Shown here piece after piece: positions 55,601 through 64,000 of a DNA stretch of 64,000 nucleotides. Source of the stretch: Mastigias papua (lineage: Eukaryota; Cnidaria; Scyphozoa; Rhizostomeae; Mastigiidae). The notes under the pieces were generated by a model. It did no database searches. It was not told the origin of the DNA and worked only from the letters and a program-made list of their open reading frames with translations. The stretch lies in NCBI GenBank assembly GCA_964019165.1, contig OZ025278.1, positions 3,807,041 to 3,871,040 of the forward strand, read 5' to 3'. Position 1 is the stretch's first letter; each line of letters begins with the position of its first letter. The translations under genes and the position numbers were made by a program.

Positions 55601-56861
55601 ATTAGTATTTCTAAATAACTACTGCAAATACCAACTTTCAGTATGGACTGAAGTGAAAATGAATGAACCAGAATGACCACACATCCTTTGTACTTAACCA
55701 TTTAAGTAATTAGTTACCTACCCAAGAATGTTGAGATAAATTCTCTAGGCAATTAGCGAATCATTTTCTAAACAGTTCACGAGTGCAAATTACAGACTGC
55801 TCACGCCACTGGTAATGAAACTTTTCTCTATACAACAAATTTCTAGCAATTCCTATGGTTCAGTTCGACATAAGTCCTATAACAAGTCACAGAAAACATA
55901 ACACGCAACGTTGAAGGCTTTGACCAGATTCAGACTGTTTGTCATTTTGGTGAGAAATTGCCACCTTATCCAAAGCGAGAAATAAAACGTAAATTAAACA
56001 TTCACAACGGATTGCAATATCCACAAAGATTGTTGTTATGGTGAATGAGGCTATTTCCTAGGTTTCACAAAACCACAATTAAGCGATATCTGTGAAGGTC
56101 GAGCAAACCAAATAAAACAGACTGTCGGGCACACCGGCGAATGCAACGTAGCTAAGAGAACTGCCAATATTTAATGTCCACTACAATTGTCTGTTGTCAA
56201 AACAGCCTCTCTCCTTAGAAAAATGTGTTAAAGATATTGAGGGTCCTAATAAGTATGTCAACGAATCATGAAAAGTGCTATGAACTGTTATTCATAAACA
56301 ATTACCAAGAGGCGACGGAAACGCCTGCAGGATAGAATGTTTTCAAATATAACAAGTCCGCGTACTTACCCGGAGATCGCTACCCGAGCCGCTTAGGCCA
56401 AAGCGGTTTTCTCCCCTTCCATTGGTACCCAATTGTCCCGAATCCTCGGGACCGGGGCTCGTAAGTTGTCCAGGCGAAAACGACGGCGAATTCGGGTTCA
56501 AAGAATTTCCAGCGTGAAACCCATTCCTGACAGTATTACCTCTTGTACTGAAATCAAACACCGTTGAAGTGTTGAAGAATGAATGTGGCACTTTACCACG
56601 TTGGGTCTGTTCATCTGACTGAGCCTTTCCATTTACAAGAGGGTGTTCGAGATACGGCGGAGAATCATTGTGTAGAAAATGTTGGCTCTTATTGTGCATG
56701 CCAATAACATCTTTGTGCTCTTCCTCCCACATTTTATTACGCATTTCTGTTCCTAAGCTAAGTTTTGAGAAATCCATCCATCCCTCCTGCCCGCTGTCTT
56801 TACTTAATTTTTGCATTTCAGACACGGGCAAGTCCCACTCGATATGTTCAACCTCAGACAT
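34263..56861 (-). CDS. TNIP: TNIP/ABIN-like UBAN coiled-coil protein, whole gene (10 exons)
   Basis: I assembled ten exons that join without a frame error into 792 codons plus stop: 56370-56861, 48510-48618, 43782-44125, 41699-41980, 40126-40257, 38838-38963, 37543-37629, 36423-36655, 35028-35208, 34263-34655. Order along the protein: Ser/Asn/Gly-rich N-terminus (1-164); long coiled coils rich in K/E/Q/L (165-524); a UBAN-like motif near 451-480 (KEDVLSERKDRER); a G/N/R-rich tail (about 525-660); and a C-terminal zinc finger with C769, C772, H785, C789. UBAN modules in NEMO, optineurin and ABIN/TNIP proteins bind Met1/Lys63 polyubiquitin and damp or steer NF-kB and autophagy signalling. The ER-x-DRER spacing is closest to TNIP1; the zinc finger is closer to NEMO/optineurin. 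Function here is inferred by family. The start is ATG 56861 (A at -3), with an in-frame TAG upstream near 56897. Confidence 0.8.
35028..35208 (-). CDS. TNIP: TNIP-like exon 9 (aa 602-662)
   Basis: Acceptor TATTCTTTAG and donor CAG|GTACCT. The first C completes AGC, giving SPGQMDGWQRPMNQPRPPPG; the rest is Pro/Gln/Asn/Met-rich low complexity. Phase returns to 0. Confidence 0.78.
35254..35268. repeat. poly(G) tract beside exon 9
   Basis: 11 G on the plus strand, about 50 bp upstream of the exon 9 acceptor. In the transcript this is a C run close to the polypyrimidine tract. Confidence 0.8.
36423..36655 (-). CDS. TNIP: TNIP-like exon 8, RG/N-rich segment (aa 525-602)
   Basis: Acceptor TTTGTTTCGCAG and donor AAG|GTAAGA; it exits in phase 2. 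Low-complexity Asn/Gly/Arg-rich protein with NRGRGGYRNGFNGHNRGF, resembling RGG-type RNA-binding or condensate-forming tails. Vertebrate TNIP1 has a proline-rich region here instead. Confidence 0.78.
37543..37629 (-). CDS. TNIP: TNIP-like exon 7 (aa 496-524)
   Basis: 29 codons at phase 0 between TTTCGCTCAG and CAG|GTATGA, encoding VYKYQEHIFKLNTDRQ and then an LAQQLEAATGVQ heptad end. It is the last coiled-coil segment. Confidence 0.8.
38838..38963 (-). CDS. TNIP: TNIP-like exon 6, UBAN motif (aa 454-495)
   Basis: 42 codons at phase 0 between GGTTTTTAG and CAG|GTATGA. It encodes AESYKEDVLSERKDRERAQA, which aligns with the UBAN core of TNIP1, optineurin and NEMO (pattern x-x-D-F-x-x-E-R-x-x-R-E). 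The acidic D460, E464, R465, R468 and E469 positions are kept, but the usual Phe after the Asp is Val461. Confidence 0.82.
40126..40257 (-). CDS. TNIP: TNIP-like exon 5 (aa 410-453)
   Basis: 44 codons at phase 0 between TTTATTTCAG and CAG|GTACTC. It starts IKNDELTRIQNELEQEV and ends QLIMLQQQ, leading straight into the UBAN motif. Confidence 0.82.
40973..41310. mobile_element. MITE with GGGG...TCCA...GTACG ends
   Basis: The left end GGGGGCGTCCAGAAAGTACG and right end (reverse complement) GGGGTAATCCATGATGTACG match imperfectly. ATA occurs on both flanks. The interior repeats GGTGGGTGGGTTGGT-like blocks. It lies in TNIP-like intron 4. Confidence 0.5.
41699..41980 (-). CDS. TNIP: TNIP-like exon 4, coiled coil (aa 316-409)
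   Basis: 94 codons at phase 0 between TTTATTTGCAG and CAG|GTATTT, running from LTRDIEDLKTEHSHNE to KMSESLKSYQ. It is a continuous coiled coil. A CG-rich MITE sits only about 50 bp upstream of the acceptor. Confidence 0.82.
42031..42244 (+). mobile_element. CG-rich MITE family B, copy 1
   Basis: 214 bp with TIR CAGGCCTTTCAATGAG, and 6-bp direct repeats CTAATC at 42025-42030 and 42245-42250. Dense in CGCG against AT-rich surroundings. The interior AAAAATATACATACAAGTAC is shared with the copies at 46180 and 52482. Confidence 0.85.
42878..43140. mobile_element. Harbinger-like MITE
   Basis: 263 bp with TIRs of about 44 bp (left GGGAGTGGTCAGTATTTATG, right reverse complement GGGAGCGGTCATTATTTATG). 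TTA flanks both ends (42875-42877, 43141-43143), which fits the TWA target preference of PIF/Harbinger elements. Lies in TNIP-like intron 3. Confidence 0.75.
43782..44125 (-). CDS. TNIP: TNIP-like exon 3, coiled coil (aa 201-315)
   Basis: Acceptor TATTTTCATAG and donor GAGAAG|GTACAC. It encodes NNSALPDSVSLVLQLIKMEQ followed by a strongly charged K/E coiled coil. The 344-nt length restores phase 0. Confidence 0.8.
44511..44536. repeat. G-rich tract with G-quadruplex potential
   Basis: Runs of 7, 5 and 9 G separated by single bases on the plus strand, in TNIP-like intron 2. Confidence 0.7.
46180..46376 (+). mobile_element. CG-rich MITE family B, copy 2
   Basis: 197 bp. The ends CAGGCTTTCCAATGAG and CTCACTGAAAGTCCTG are decayed, and no exact 6-bp duplication abuts them. 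Same orientation as the other copies. Lies in TNIP-like intron 2. Confidence 0.8.
48510..48618 (-). CDS. TNIP: TNIP-like exon 2 (aa 165-201)
   Basis: Acceptor AAAATCGCAG and donor G|GTATGT. It encodes VQFLQNENQMLHRQVTELKS and onward, a leucine/glutamine heptad coiled coil. Entry phase 0 matches exon 1 and exit phase 1 matches exon 3. Confidence 0.8.
52482..52691 (+). mobile_element. CG-rich MITE family B, copy 3
   Basis: 210 bp with the TIR CAGGCCTTTCAATGAG at both ends and a 6-bp duplication TCAAAC at 52476-52481 and 52692-52697. Lies in TNIP-like intron 1. Confidence 0.85.
54734..55191. mobile_element. TA-flanked MITE with AAGGAAC repeats
   Basis: The ends CACACTTTTTTATATAAGGA and (reverse complement) CACCCTTTTTTGTATAAGGA lie between TA dinucleotides. 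TAAGGAAC(C/T) recurs at least seven times near both ends, like subterminal transposase sites. Lies in TNIP-like intron 1. Confidence 0.65.
56370..56861 (-). CDS. TNIP: TNIP-like exon 1, N-terminus (aa 1-164)
   Basis: It starts MSEVEHIEWDLPVSEM and ends at CGG|GTAAGT, phase 0. It is a disordered, Ser/Asn/Gly-rich region. The segment D30-F31-S32-K33-L34 fits an acidic LC3-interacting pattern ([DE]-F-x-x-L), a motif type known in optineurin and ABIN proteins; here it is only a sequence match. The open frame extends five codons upstream only by using TTG, so the ATG is the start. Confidence 0.8.
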
Positions 56862-56862
56862 G

Positions 56863-57063
56863 CTAGCCACTTTCAAGACGCCTCCAAAGCAACTTTCCTA
56901 AACCCGCATGCCTCCTTGAGTTTATGATACAAATCTGATTTTCAATTCTTCGAAATGCTTCCCTGCTCTTTCCCTGCCTTCCTAAAACAAAGATCATATG
57001 GTCGAGAGTAGGCCAGCAGCTCTGCACTGACAACAGTGCTAAGAAAATATATTTCGTAAGCAT
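56863..57063 (-). CDS. candidate uORF of the TNIP-like gene (66 codons)
   Basis: A genuine ATG (57063, A at -3) opens a 66-codon frame, MLTKYIFLALLSVQ..., whose TAG ends at 56863, one base before the main ATG at 56861. If the transcript starts above 57063 without an intron here, termination-reinitiation control is possible. A possible acceptor (GGGTTTAG) near 56897 could instead remove most of it. Confidence 0.35.
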   Translation of the reverse strand: MLTKYIFLALLSVQSCWPTLDHMIFVLGRQGKSREAFRRIENQICIINSRRHAGLGKLLWRRLESG

Positions 57064-59760
57064 TTTGGCAGGATTAGACTATAGTCATAATCAGCCAAAG
57101 ACAAGATCACTTTTGACTATTGGAATTCAAATTCCCCCTCGGACATTCATGCGTTGATAAGTCTATTAAGGGAGCCTATTGAAAATATAATGGCAGAACA
57201 AACCTACATGTCATATATTTCCGAGAGCTGCCTGCATGGGACTGGACAATGAATGAAGTGAACTGCATCATCAAATATAACACTACACTGATATAGGGGG
57301 AAAGCATTGTCTACTTTATGGGTTTATAAAGAAAATCCTATCTTCCTTTGAAATATTACGAGTGTGTAATATGATTAAGTGCCCAAAATGGAAACAGTCA
57401 TGTGTAAAAGATGCAACAGCTAATTGCTATCATAGAAACGAGTATAAGACCAGAAGATGTGAATTCAAGGCCTATAGAATGCCTGCGGATACATGTTTTG
57501 AGCATAAAACCAAACTTAAAATGATTCCAATTCATATAATGATGGGGAAAACTCATCTTGACGAGTATGACATTTTTCCTTGGTCCACACGGTCAGGCCT
57601 TTTAGCAAAATCAATCACGCTGAACTAACCAAAGACAATATTCCAATTACAAAACAAAGGCTAATGATGCAAAAAGATAAAGAAGGTTAACCAATACTCA
57701 CTAATACGTCTTTTGATGCTACTGACCTTTCCTTTCCCCTTGATTAATTGTTTTTCTACGCAATTCTTAGCATCCGTCCTACTACGCCATCTGAAAACCA
57801 CTTCGCCTTAATGAGTTGTTAAACCATGCTGCGTTAATATGCGGAGGACTGGTAACCAACATAGGAACGTCACGACTTCTAGGTGAGAAAGGGAGAGGGA
57901 CCAAAAGGATCGGATTTGTTACCAGATATGAAAGTGCTAGCTACCAGGGGGCTTTGACAGACATGCTCTTTGATGCTACACCTGTTGATACTCTTTGGCA
58001 CCATGTACAGTACAATTTGCAAACGGCACTGATATGCTAAATTTACTTCTATGGATACAATAATGAAAAGTCTGTTGGTACTACAGAGCTTGACTATGGC
58101 ACGAAAAAGCGTAGTATGGTAAAAGAATTTTCCCCTTTTTCTTGCTATACAACAATGACTTATACCTTGCTAAAAGTCTCCCACGTCATCAAGCCTTTGC
58201 TACTCAAATTTGGACGAATTACAAAACCGACCTTGGAGAAAACTGGGGGGACATGTCTTACACTCTCCTCGAATCGCCATCTCTGCTAACTACCAGGTGG
58301 TTTCTATCCTTACTCACCATTTTATTGAGGATAGAATCTGTCAACAGCATTCGGTAGGAATGTGCAAGAGAGATACCTGATATGCTGAACTACTACGAAA
58401 CCTGTCTCTGGCATTGGCCTCGCAATCATTGAATGAAGCTTTGGTAGTTGAAACGTTAAGAGGAAACAACCACAGTAGTGTATGGTTGATTTGGAGTTTA
58501 GAATGTTCCTTATGGGTGGTTTGCTGTGGCTTTGAATTTCTGTGTTAGATGATTTAGTTCTAATGGCATGCGTTGTTTATTCATTATTTTTGTAACATCA
58601 CTCATCTCTTCCTCGTAACATTTTAGCTCTTAGTCATAATGTTCTAATTGCAAACGTAACTATAGCTTGTTTGAAAGCAGAGACTTTCTGCAGTCGACTT
58701 AAGGCCCTTAGAATGAGGATTATTCGCGTAGTAGAATCCCGTTATGTAGTACTCTCAAGGGAGATTGGAAATTGATACGAGTTAACGAATGTCCGAGTTA
58801 ACAGAGTCTTTCAATACGTTGTAGAGAATCTAAGGGGAATGAGAAATCAGTCCGACTAAGCAAACACCCGACCTATCCAGGGTACGACTTGACGGAATGT
58901 AACTGTGGTTATTTTCTGTTTAAAAGCTTGCTTTCTCTATGCCTATGGACATATGCAGTACAACAATCAACTTAGATCAGGGGTGGACAATTACTCTTTC
59001 TATAGAACTATATGAGAAGCAGTAGTGTTTGTGGAGGGCCTGGCCTAAAAACTGAACTCAGTTCTTCATAGTAATAATTGTATCATTCTATGTGTGTAAA
59101 TAAAAAAATTTCATGATAACAGTAGCTATAGATTTAGTCCACAAATAAGCTGACATTGCATGAGATGTTTATTTGCAATTTTCAATTTAACCTTTCAGGG
59201 GCTGGTTAAATTCCCTACTCAATTGAAGTGCTTTGGGAAATAAATAAATCTCACATCATCTCAGAAAATTCGAGCCATGTTGTAAACAGACGTAAACGTA
59301 AGCGTATTTTTGTCTTTACGGTACGAGCCATAGGTTGGAAGTAGGTAGGCCTAATGCCGTCGAGATCTGTATCAAAGCAAATGTTGCTACAAATTAGTAA
59401 GAAATCCCCTGGGTACCACCCTGAACCTATCCATTTATAAGGAAAAGGATAAATCAAACAAAATAACTCTACTTTTGCTACAAGGTGTGGGTTCACGTGC
59501 TGAAATGCGAGAGATACGAATGTTCTGCACGAATAAAGAAGGTTTGATGAAGAAGCATGGTCTCTAAGGAATGCATCAACATGTTGCATTTGAGTTGAGG
59601 CTTTGTAATTAACATTTACCATTTTGCTTATATCCCAAGATACTGCGGGGAATAATAGGTGTTACAAAAGCATTAAATCTATGGGATTTCGCTTCTAAGT
59701 TTAAAAAGTACAATGCTAGATTAGACTGGATGAATCTATAAGCACAAACAATTCAAATGG
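57064..59760. other. upstream of the TNIP-like gene; no gene confirmed
   Basis: Only the orphan exon candidate at 57702-57790 stands out. The open frames at 57362-57628, 57816-58040 and 59251-59622 carry no motif I know. Confidence 0.4.
57702..57790 (-). CDS. orphan exon candidate (89 nt)
   Basis: Bounded by GTGGTTTTCAG and A|GTGAGT. One frame is open throughout: WRSRTDAKNCVEKQLIKGKG then KVSSIKRRI. It lies about 840 bp upstream of the TNIP-like ATG, so it could be a piece of another gene, a transposon remnant or chance. Confidence 0.25.
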
Positions 59761-59900
59761 AATTGTATTTTGGTAGTTTCATACCTTTTAAGTAAGTTAA
59801 ATAAAACCATATTTATTAACACACATAAGCACTTACATTAGTTAATGTAAATTAAATTTACTTAACTTACTTAAGGCATAAAAAATACCAAAATACAATT
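59761..59900. mobile_element. 140-bp palindromic MITE
   Basis: The arm AATTGTATTTTGGTAGTTTC pairs with the right-arm reverse complement AATTGTATTTTGGTATTTTT, and AAGTAAGTTAA-x-TAAA is shared further in. Confidence 0.7.
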
Positions 59901-60539
59901 TGAGCTCCAACACACGGGATTTAATTTATTCACTTGCAAAAAGCACCTGTGAACGGAAATGATTCAAATGGACTGTTTGACCAAAAATCACTGAAAAAAC
60001 TCAAGAGAGCTAAAAATTTTAATGTTCTTCGATCTATCGAGAATTTATATAAGTCATTTTATGCTCTATAGCCATGTAGACTTGTATAAACCAAAGCAAA
60101 GGTAGAAATTTGATCAAGTAGGAAATTCCATAATTCATTGCAATTTTCCTACTTCAGCAAGTTTTGACCTTTGAACCTGTTCAAAGCAAGTTAATCTTGG
60201 GAATATTCATGAAAGTCAAAAGTGTATTTCCACTTGGATTGCTTGTAAATACTTGCAAGAATTTACACCCAATAAGTTTGAAGTCCATGCATTGATTCTA
60301 GGGGCTAAATAAACCTTATAATTCGCTTATATCTGTGGTATAGCCACGGTGAGGTATTGGAGGCAATTGCTCCTTCTACCTTTGGGAAAAGGTGGTCGTC
60401 GGGACTCCTGTAAAGTCAAATTGAAGGGTGTCTCTTCAAAATATTTACGGCCTAGCGTTGTTTTATTCAACAACTGTCACAACATGGCCAAATTTCCTTA
60501 TCGCTTATGGCATGCATGATATTAGAGAGAAGCACTCAC

Positions 60540-60662
60540 TTTTTAGACCATTGTAGCTAAAACTTTTTCCACTGAAGTCTAGAGTTAGCCTTGCGATGTC
60601 CAAGTCTCAACGCTAAATCTAGACTTCAGTAGAAAACGTTTTAACTACCCTGGTCTACAAAC
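60540..60662. mobile_element. hairpin MITE
   Basis: Arms about 45 bp long share TAGACCA, TTTTC-x-ACTGAAGTCTAGA and TTAGC-x-TTG in inverted orientation around a short spacer. Confidence 0.65.
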
Positions 60663-63600
60663 CCGAAATTCTATCCCAACACACATAGGAGAGTCTAATA
60701 CACTAACCCGGTATAAGAATGGGCTAAAAATCATTTTCTAAGCTGAAGAAAAAGACTATAATAAAACTATTTTATGCACGAATCGATGGAAGAACAGTAC
60801 TGGTTTTTATACCTGTTTATTTAACTTATTCACTAAATTTATAATTAGGAAACTCCTCAAGGAGGTCACCAAGCTCCACGAGGATGGAAACCACATGCAA
60901 TAAGGGTCAGCTGACTGACAGCAACAAGAGACTTATAAAAGTGTTGCAAGCTATTAGTGAACCAGGCAAAAATTTGTGAAGTTGTATTTATTTAATAAAC
61001 ATAGGTTAGCAAAGAAAATGATTTTCTCAACGTAAAACTTCAAGAAAAACTGTCCTTATTTGCAGGCCTGAAGAAGGAGTTTATGGGGCTCGGGCACGTA
61101 GTGGAAAAAAATAGAGCCCTTGATAACGTCATAATGAAATTAAAACTTCACCTAAATATCACGTCAGAGCTTTTGGGGCCCCTCTCAGGTTTGGGGCCAG
61201 GGTAACCAGCTTCATGTGACTCTTGAGCAGATCTGTCTGGTCTTAAGTTCCGAATATACGGGAGTCGGGGGGTTGGAATAATAGGGGCTGGAAATTTCCT
61301 AGTAACCTAACAAACGGGGGGTTTGAACCGGGGTAGGTGGAACAATACTCGATCGAATTATAGACCCAACGATAATACACGGGGGTCTGGAATAAGGATG
61401 TTCTGAGTAGATTTTTCGAAAAAGTAATAACCAGGGGGGCGTTTATTCGGGACTCGATAGTAATTGTCCCTATGCTTACCAGCCTCAGATTGCATGCCAA
61501 AGAGCGGCATATGTAAAATAAGAGGATTTTACAGAGTAAAGATATAGGAAACCAGTTTCTTTTTACATTTGGAGAATGTCTCTAATACTTCTAAAAACGG
61601 CGATGATAACAACAGCTTTGTGCAGAGGTAGTAACGGTAAATTCCAATATACTAATGGCAGAAAACGGGAATTGCAAATGCAACAAAATCTACGACTTTA
61701 CTCAAACTCCTAAAGACAACTTCACATAGCAACTGACTACACAGAGCATTACTCACCTTCTTTATAATAAACACATGATGCAGCAGGTTAGTTATGACAT
61801 ACAATGGAACTAAAGGGAAGTGGCATGCCAACACATACGTAATAAACAACAGTGTGCTAAGACTAGATAACACGTAAAGGATATGTAGAGCAAAATGATG
61901 CCGGTTACTGTGGCGGGTGGATGATGCAGTGGCCTAAAGTGCAGATGGAAAGACAATAAAAGCGGAACAGAAAGGAACATACAGCCAACGTTACTTAAAA
62001 TGACGTAATCAAAGACAAAAATAAAACTAGTACTCTAACATATGTGACTCATGAGAAGCGGTTTGGATAACACTGGCCAATAATCAGTGCTATGAAAATG
62101 ATGCACTCGTAGCAATGAATGAGGATTCATCATCCCGAGGCTAGATGGACGTCACTATATACGGTTGAGAATGAACTTCACTTTCTATACTATTTAAGTC
62201 ACTCAACAAACACTTACGCACTGGTCAGAAATGTGCTATAGGTTGCCACTATCATTTGAGGTGATTAAAGTACAGGATTTGAACAATAAAGTCAACTGAA
62301 GGTGCGTTTACACGAGACCCGAATTGAAACTCACGCCGATTTGAAATTTCAAACCGGCCTGAGTTGCAGGCAGCTCTGCAAATTTGCATTGCTTTTACAT
62401 GACGATTCCAAACCGGTTGGAGTTAGAGTCAGAAAAATCGATGTGCATGGGTTTTTCGCACAAGTTCTGCATGACACCAAAATGATGCCAATGAATCCGC
62501 TACAGAGACAAGTCATTTAATATTCGATTAAATTTCTGCTAACAAGTATACGTACAGCAATTCAGCAGCAGTAAAACTAAATTCCGTTCAATTTATATAA
62601 CTGTTTGTTCAGCATCGCGCACTGAGGAAAGGGTTATCCCAGGCAATCGAAAAAAGCAATATGGCACGTACAGATATAGACACTTGAGAAATAGGTACCA
62701 TAGATTCTTTTGCCGAGATAGTAGGGGCATAGAAAGTCACTAGGGAAGCTCAACGATAATTAATGCATAATAGAGAAAACTGGGGCATTCTTAGAAAAGG
62801 CGGCACCAACCACCAAGGACTGGGGAATTTTTAGGAACCACACCCTTTTAGGGCCATGCTCTTCACAACAGTGTGCAATATGGTTGGTAACACGAAGGCT
62901 ACAAACAGCAATAATATGGTATAACAAACAAGTCATTCCTTTCTAGAAAGTTCCCACCACCCTAAACTCTTTCTCCTTGAATTGGGCAGAATCGAAAATT
63001 TGATCCTGGAGAGAGACTGGGGGAGGGGAGGGGACCATGTACACCTGAGACACCAATACACCGCCGTTTATTACTAATTTAGCAATCTAAGGAAGTCCTG
63101 CTCAGTTGATAGGGAAAGTATCTAGCATGCCAGATGCGTATGTGACTGGGAGCAGGTAGGAGCTGTGCATATTAAGAATTGAGTCAAGGGCATGTGTAAC
63201 ACTTGATTGATGTTGAAAAATAAAAAAAACTTGCTCCCTTATGATGTTGACGGAGTTAAAATTCAACATTCTTAAAATACTGAAAGGAGCATCAATTGAA
63301 AAATACAAAGATAGCCCTGTTACTCGGAGCAGTTTCTCTTTTTCCACATGAGTAATAAAAGTAATTTGTAAAATCATGGGTGCGCTGAAAAGGTAAGACT
63401 ACAATGAAAGTGCAGTTGATCATAAAGAAAGTTTTTAATTTCGATGGATATCATAATATAGTATAATATAGTATAATACATAGCGAGTAAAATATAAATA
63501 GGAATTTGGCAACGATTCAATAAGTTAACTATCGTTATATGCACTTGAGTTAACTTGTCGAAATTGTCTGTTATTTGAGTCCCAATGACAGGACTGAGAA

Positions 63601-63900
63601 TGAACTAGCATATCAAAAGGGATTTCGCTGTATTTATATGAAACGGCAAAGGAGGAAAAGGGCAAAATCGAACAATTCTAATCAAATGAGGATCATCTAC
63701 TCTAAGGAGGCGAATGATTACTGCTAAGTGCCGTAAGACGTTGAAGTTGAATAAGGATCTATATGAGAGAGAGCAAGCTTCTACAGAGGATTTGTCATGC
63801 ATGCAGTTGAAGACAAGGCGATCAATGGCCGGGGATATTTAGGAGCAATTCCAACAATAGAAAATCTTTAAATTAGGAACAAGATTTGCATGTAGTATGT
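60663..63900. other. right flank; G-rich repeats, partial MITE and one orphan exon candidate
   Basis: 61250-61445 repeats G runs followed by TTGGAA or TGGAAC as at 8500-8880. 62298-62450 (GTGCGTTTACACGAG, AAACCGG) looks like part of a TIR element whose other end I cannot see. Confidence 0.4.
61740..61928 (-). CDS. orphan exon candidate, membrane-spanning
   Basis: Minus strand: the acceptor CATCTGCACTTTAG with a good pyrimidine tract is followed by an open frame of 63 codons, ATASSTRHSNRHHFALHILY then VLSSLSTLLFITYVLACHFP, PLYVITNLLHHVFIIKK, and a consensus donor AAG|GTGAGT. Two hydrophobic segments separated by a proline-containing turn suggest paired membrane helices. I do not recognise the protein and cannot find its neighbouring exons. 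Confidence 0.4.
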
Positions 63901-64000
63901 ATGCGAGCGAGCGAGCGAGCGAGCGAGCAAGCAAGCACGCAAGCAAGCAAGCACGCAAGCAAGCACGCAAGCAAGCACGCAAGCAAGCAAACACGCAAGC
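63901..64000. repeat. (GAGC)n then (AAGC/ACGC)n microsatellite
   Basis: Tetranucleotide units run to the window edge, shifting from GAGC to mixed AAGC and ACGC. Confidence 0.92.

Noticed and set aside
59251..59622. 123-codon minus-strand frame
   Set aside because: Long, but without a recognisable motif, splice context or repeat match.
61050..61200. Plus-strand exon after TTATTTGCAG (LKKEFMGLGHVVEKNR...)
   Set aside because: The frame ends in repeat-like GGGGCCC sequence and has no donor; likely chance.

Overview
This is an AT-rich animal (metazoan) nuclear genome window. It has spliced genes with long introns, long (AT)n and other microsatellites, G homopolymers, 5'-truncated non-LTR retrotransposons, tRNA-derived elements, an ISL2EU-type DNA transposon and many small hairpin or MITE insertions. 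Gene and repeat content suggest a marine invertebrate. Cnidarian is my best guess, but nothing in the window proves it.

Two genes can be read with confidence, both on the minus strand. (1) A YTHDF m6A reader runs from its ATG at 16474 (exons at 16454-16474 and 15184-15214) to a large exon at 811-2325 that carries the whole YTH domain. Its last exon lies off the left edge, and the intron phases show that one small exon between 2326 and 15183 has not been located. (2) A ten-exon gene at 34263-56861 encodes a 792-residue coiled-coil protein of the NEMO/optineurin/ABIN group. Every splice junction keeps frame. It has a UBAN-type polyubiquitin-binding motif, an RG/N-rich low-complexity segment and a C-terminal CCHC zinc finger. 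The two genes are otherwise unconnected: one reads m6A-marked mRNA, the other belongs to a ubiquitin-dependent inflammatory/autophagy adaptor family.

Region by region: 1-16500 is YTHDF, whose large intron holds a 2.6 kb decayed ISL2EU element, a LINE fragment, a hAT-like MITE, a hairpin family, a tRNA-like repeat unit and a SINE with a perfect 17-bp target duplication. 16500-34260 is intergenic: a YTHDF promoter region with CArG, CRE-like and CCAAT motifs, two LINE remnants, a palindromic MITE and a 16-copy 59-bp tandem array. 34263-56861 is the UBAN gene, whose introns hold three copies of a CG-rich MITE with 6-bp target duplications, a Harbinger-like MITE, and two other TIR elements. 56862-64000 is mostly non-coding, with two orphan minus-strand exon candidates (57702-57790; 61740-61928, membrane-spanning), two hairpins, and a GAGC/AAGC microsatellite at the right edge.

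The most interesting leads are the mosaic architecture of the UBAN protein with a substituted UBAN phenylalanine, a 66-codon uORF ending one base before its ATG, the CG-rich MITE family, the 242-bp-period tRNA-like unit wedged between AT tracts, and the one-sided distribution of G homopolymers.
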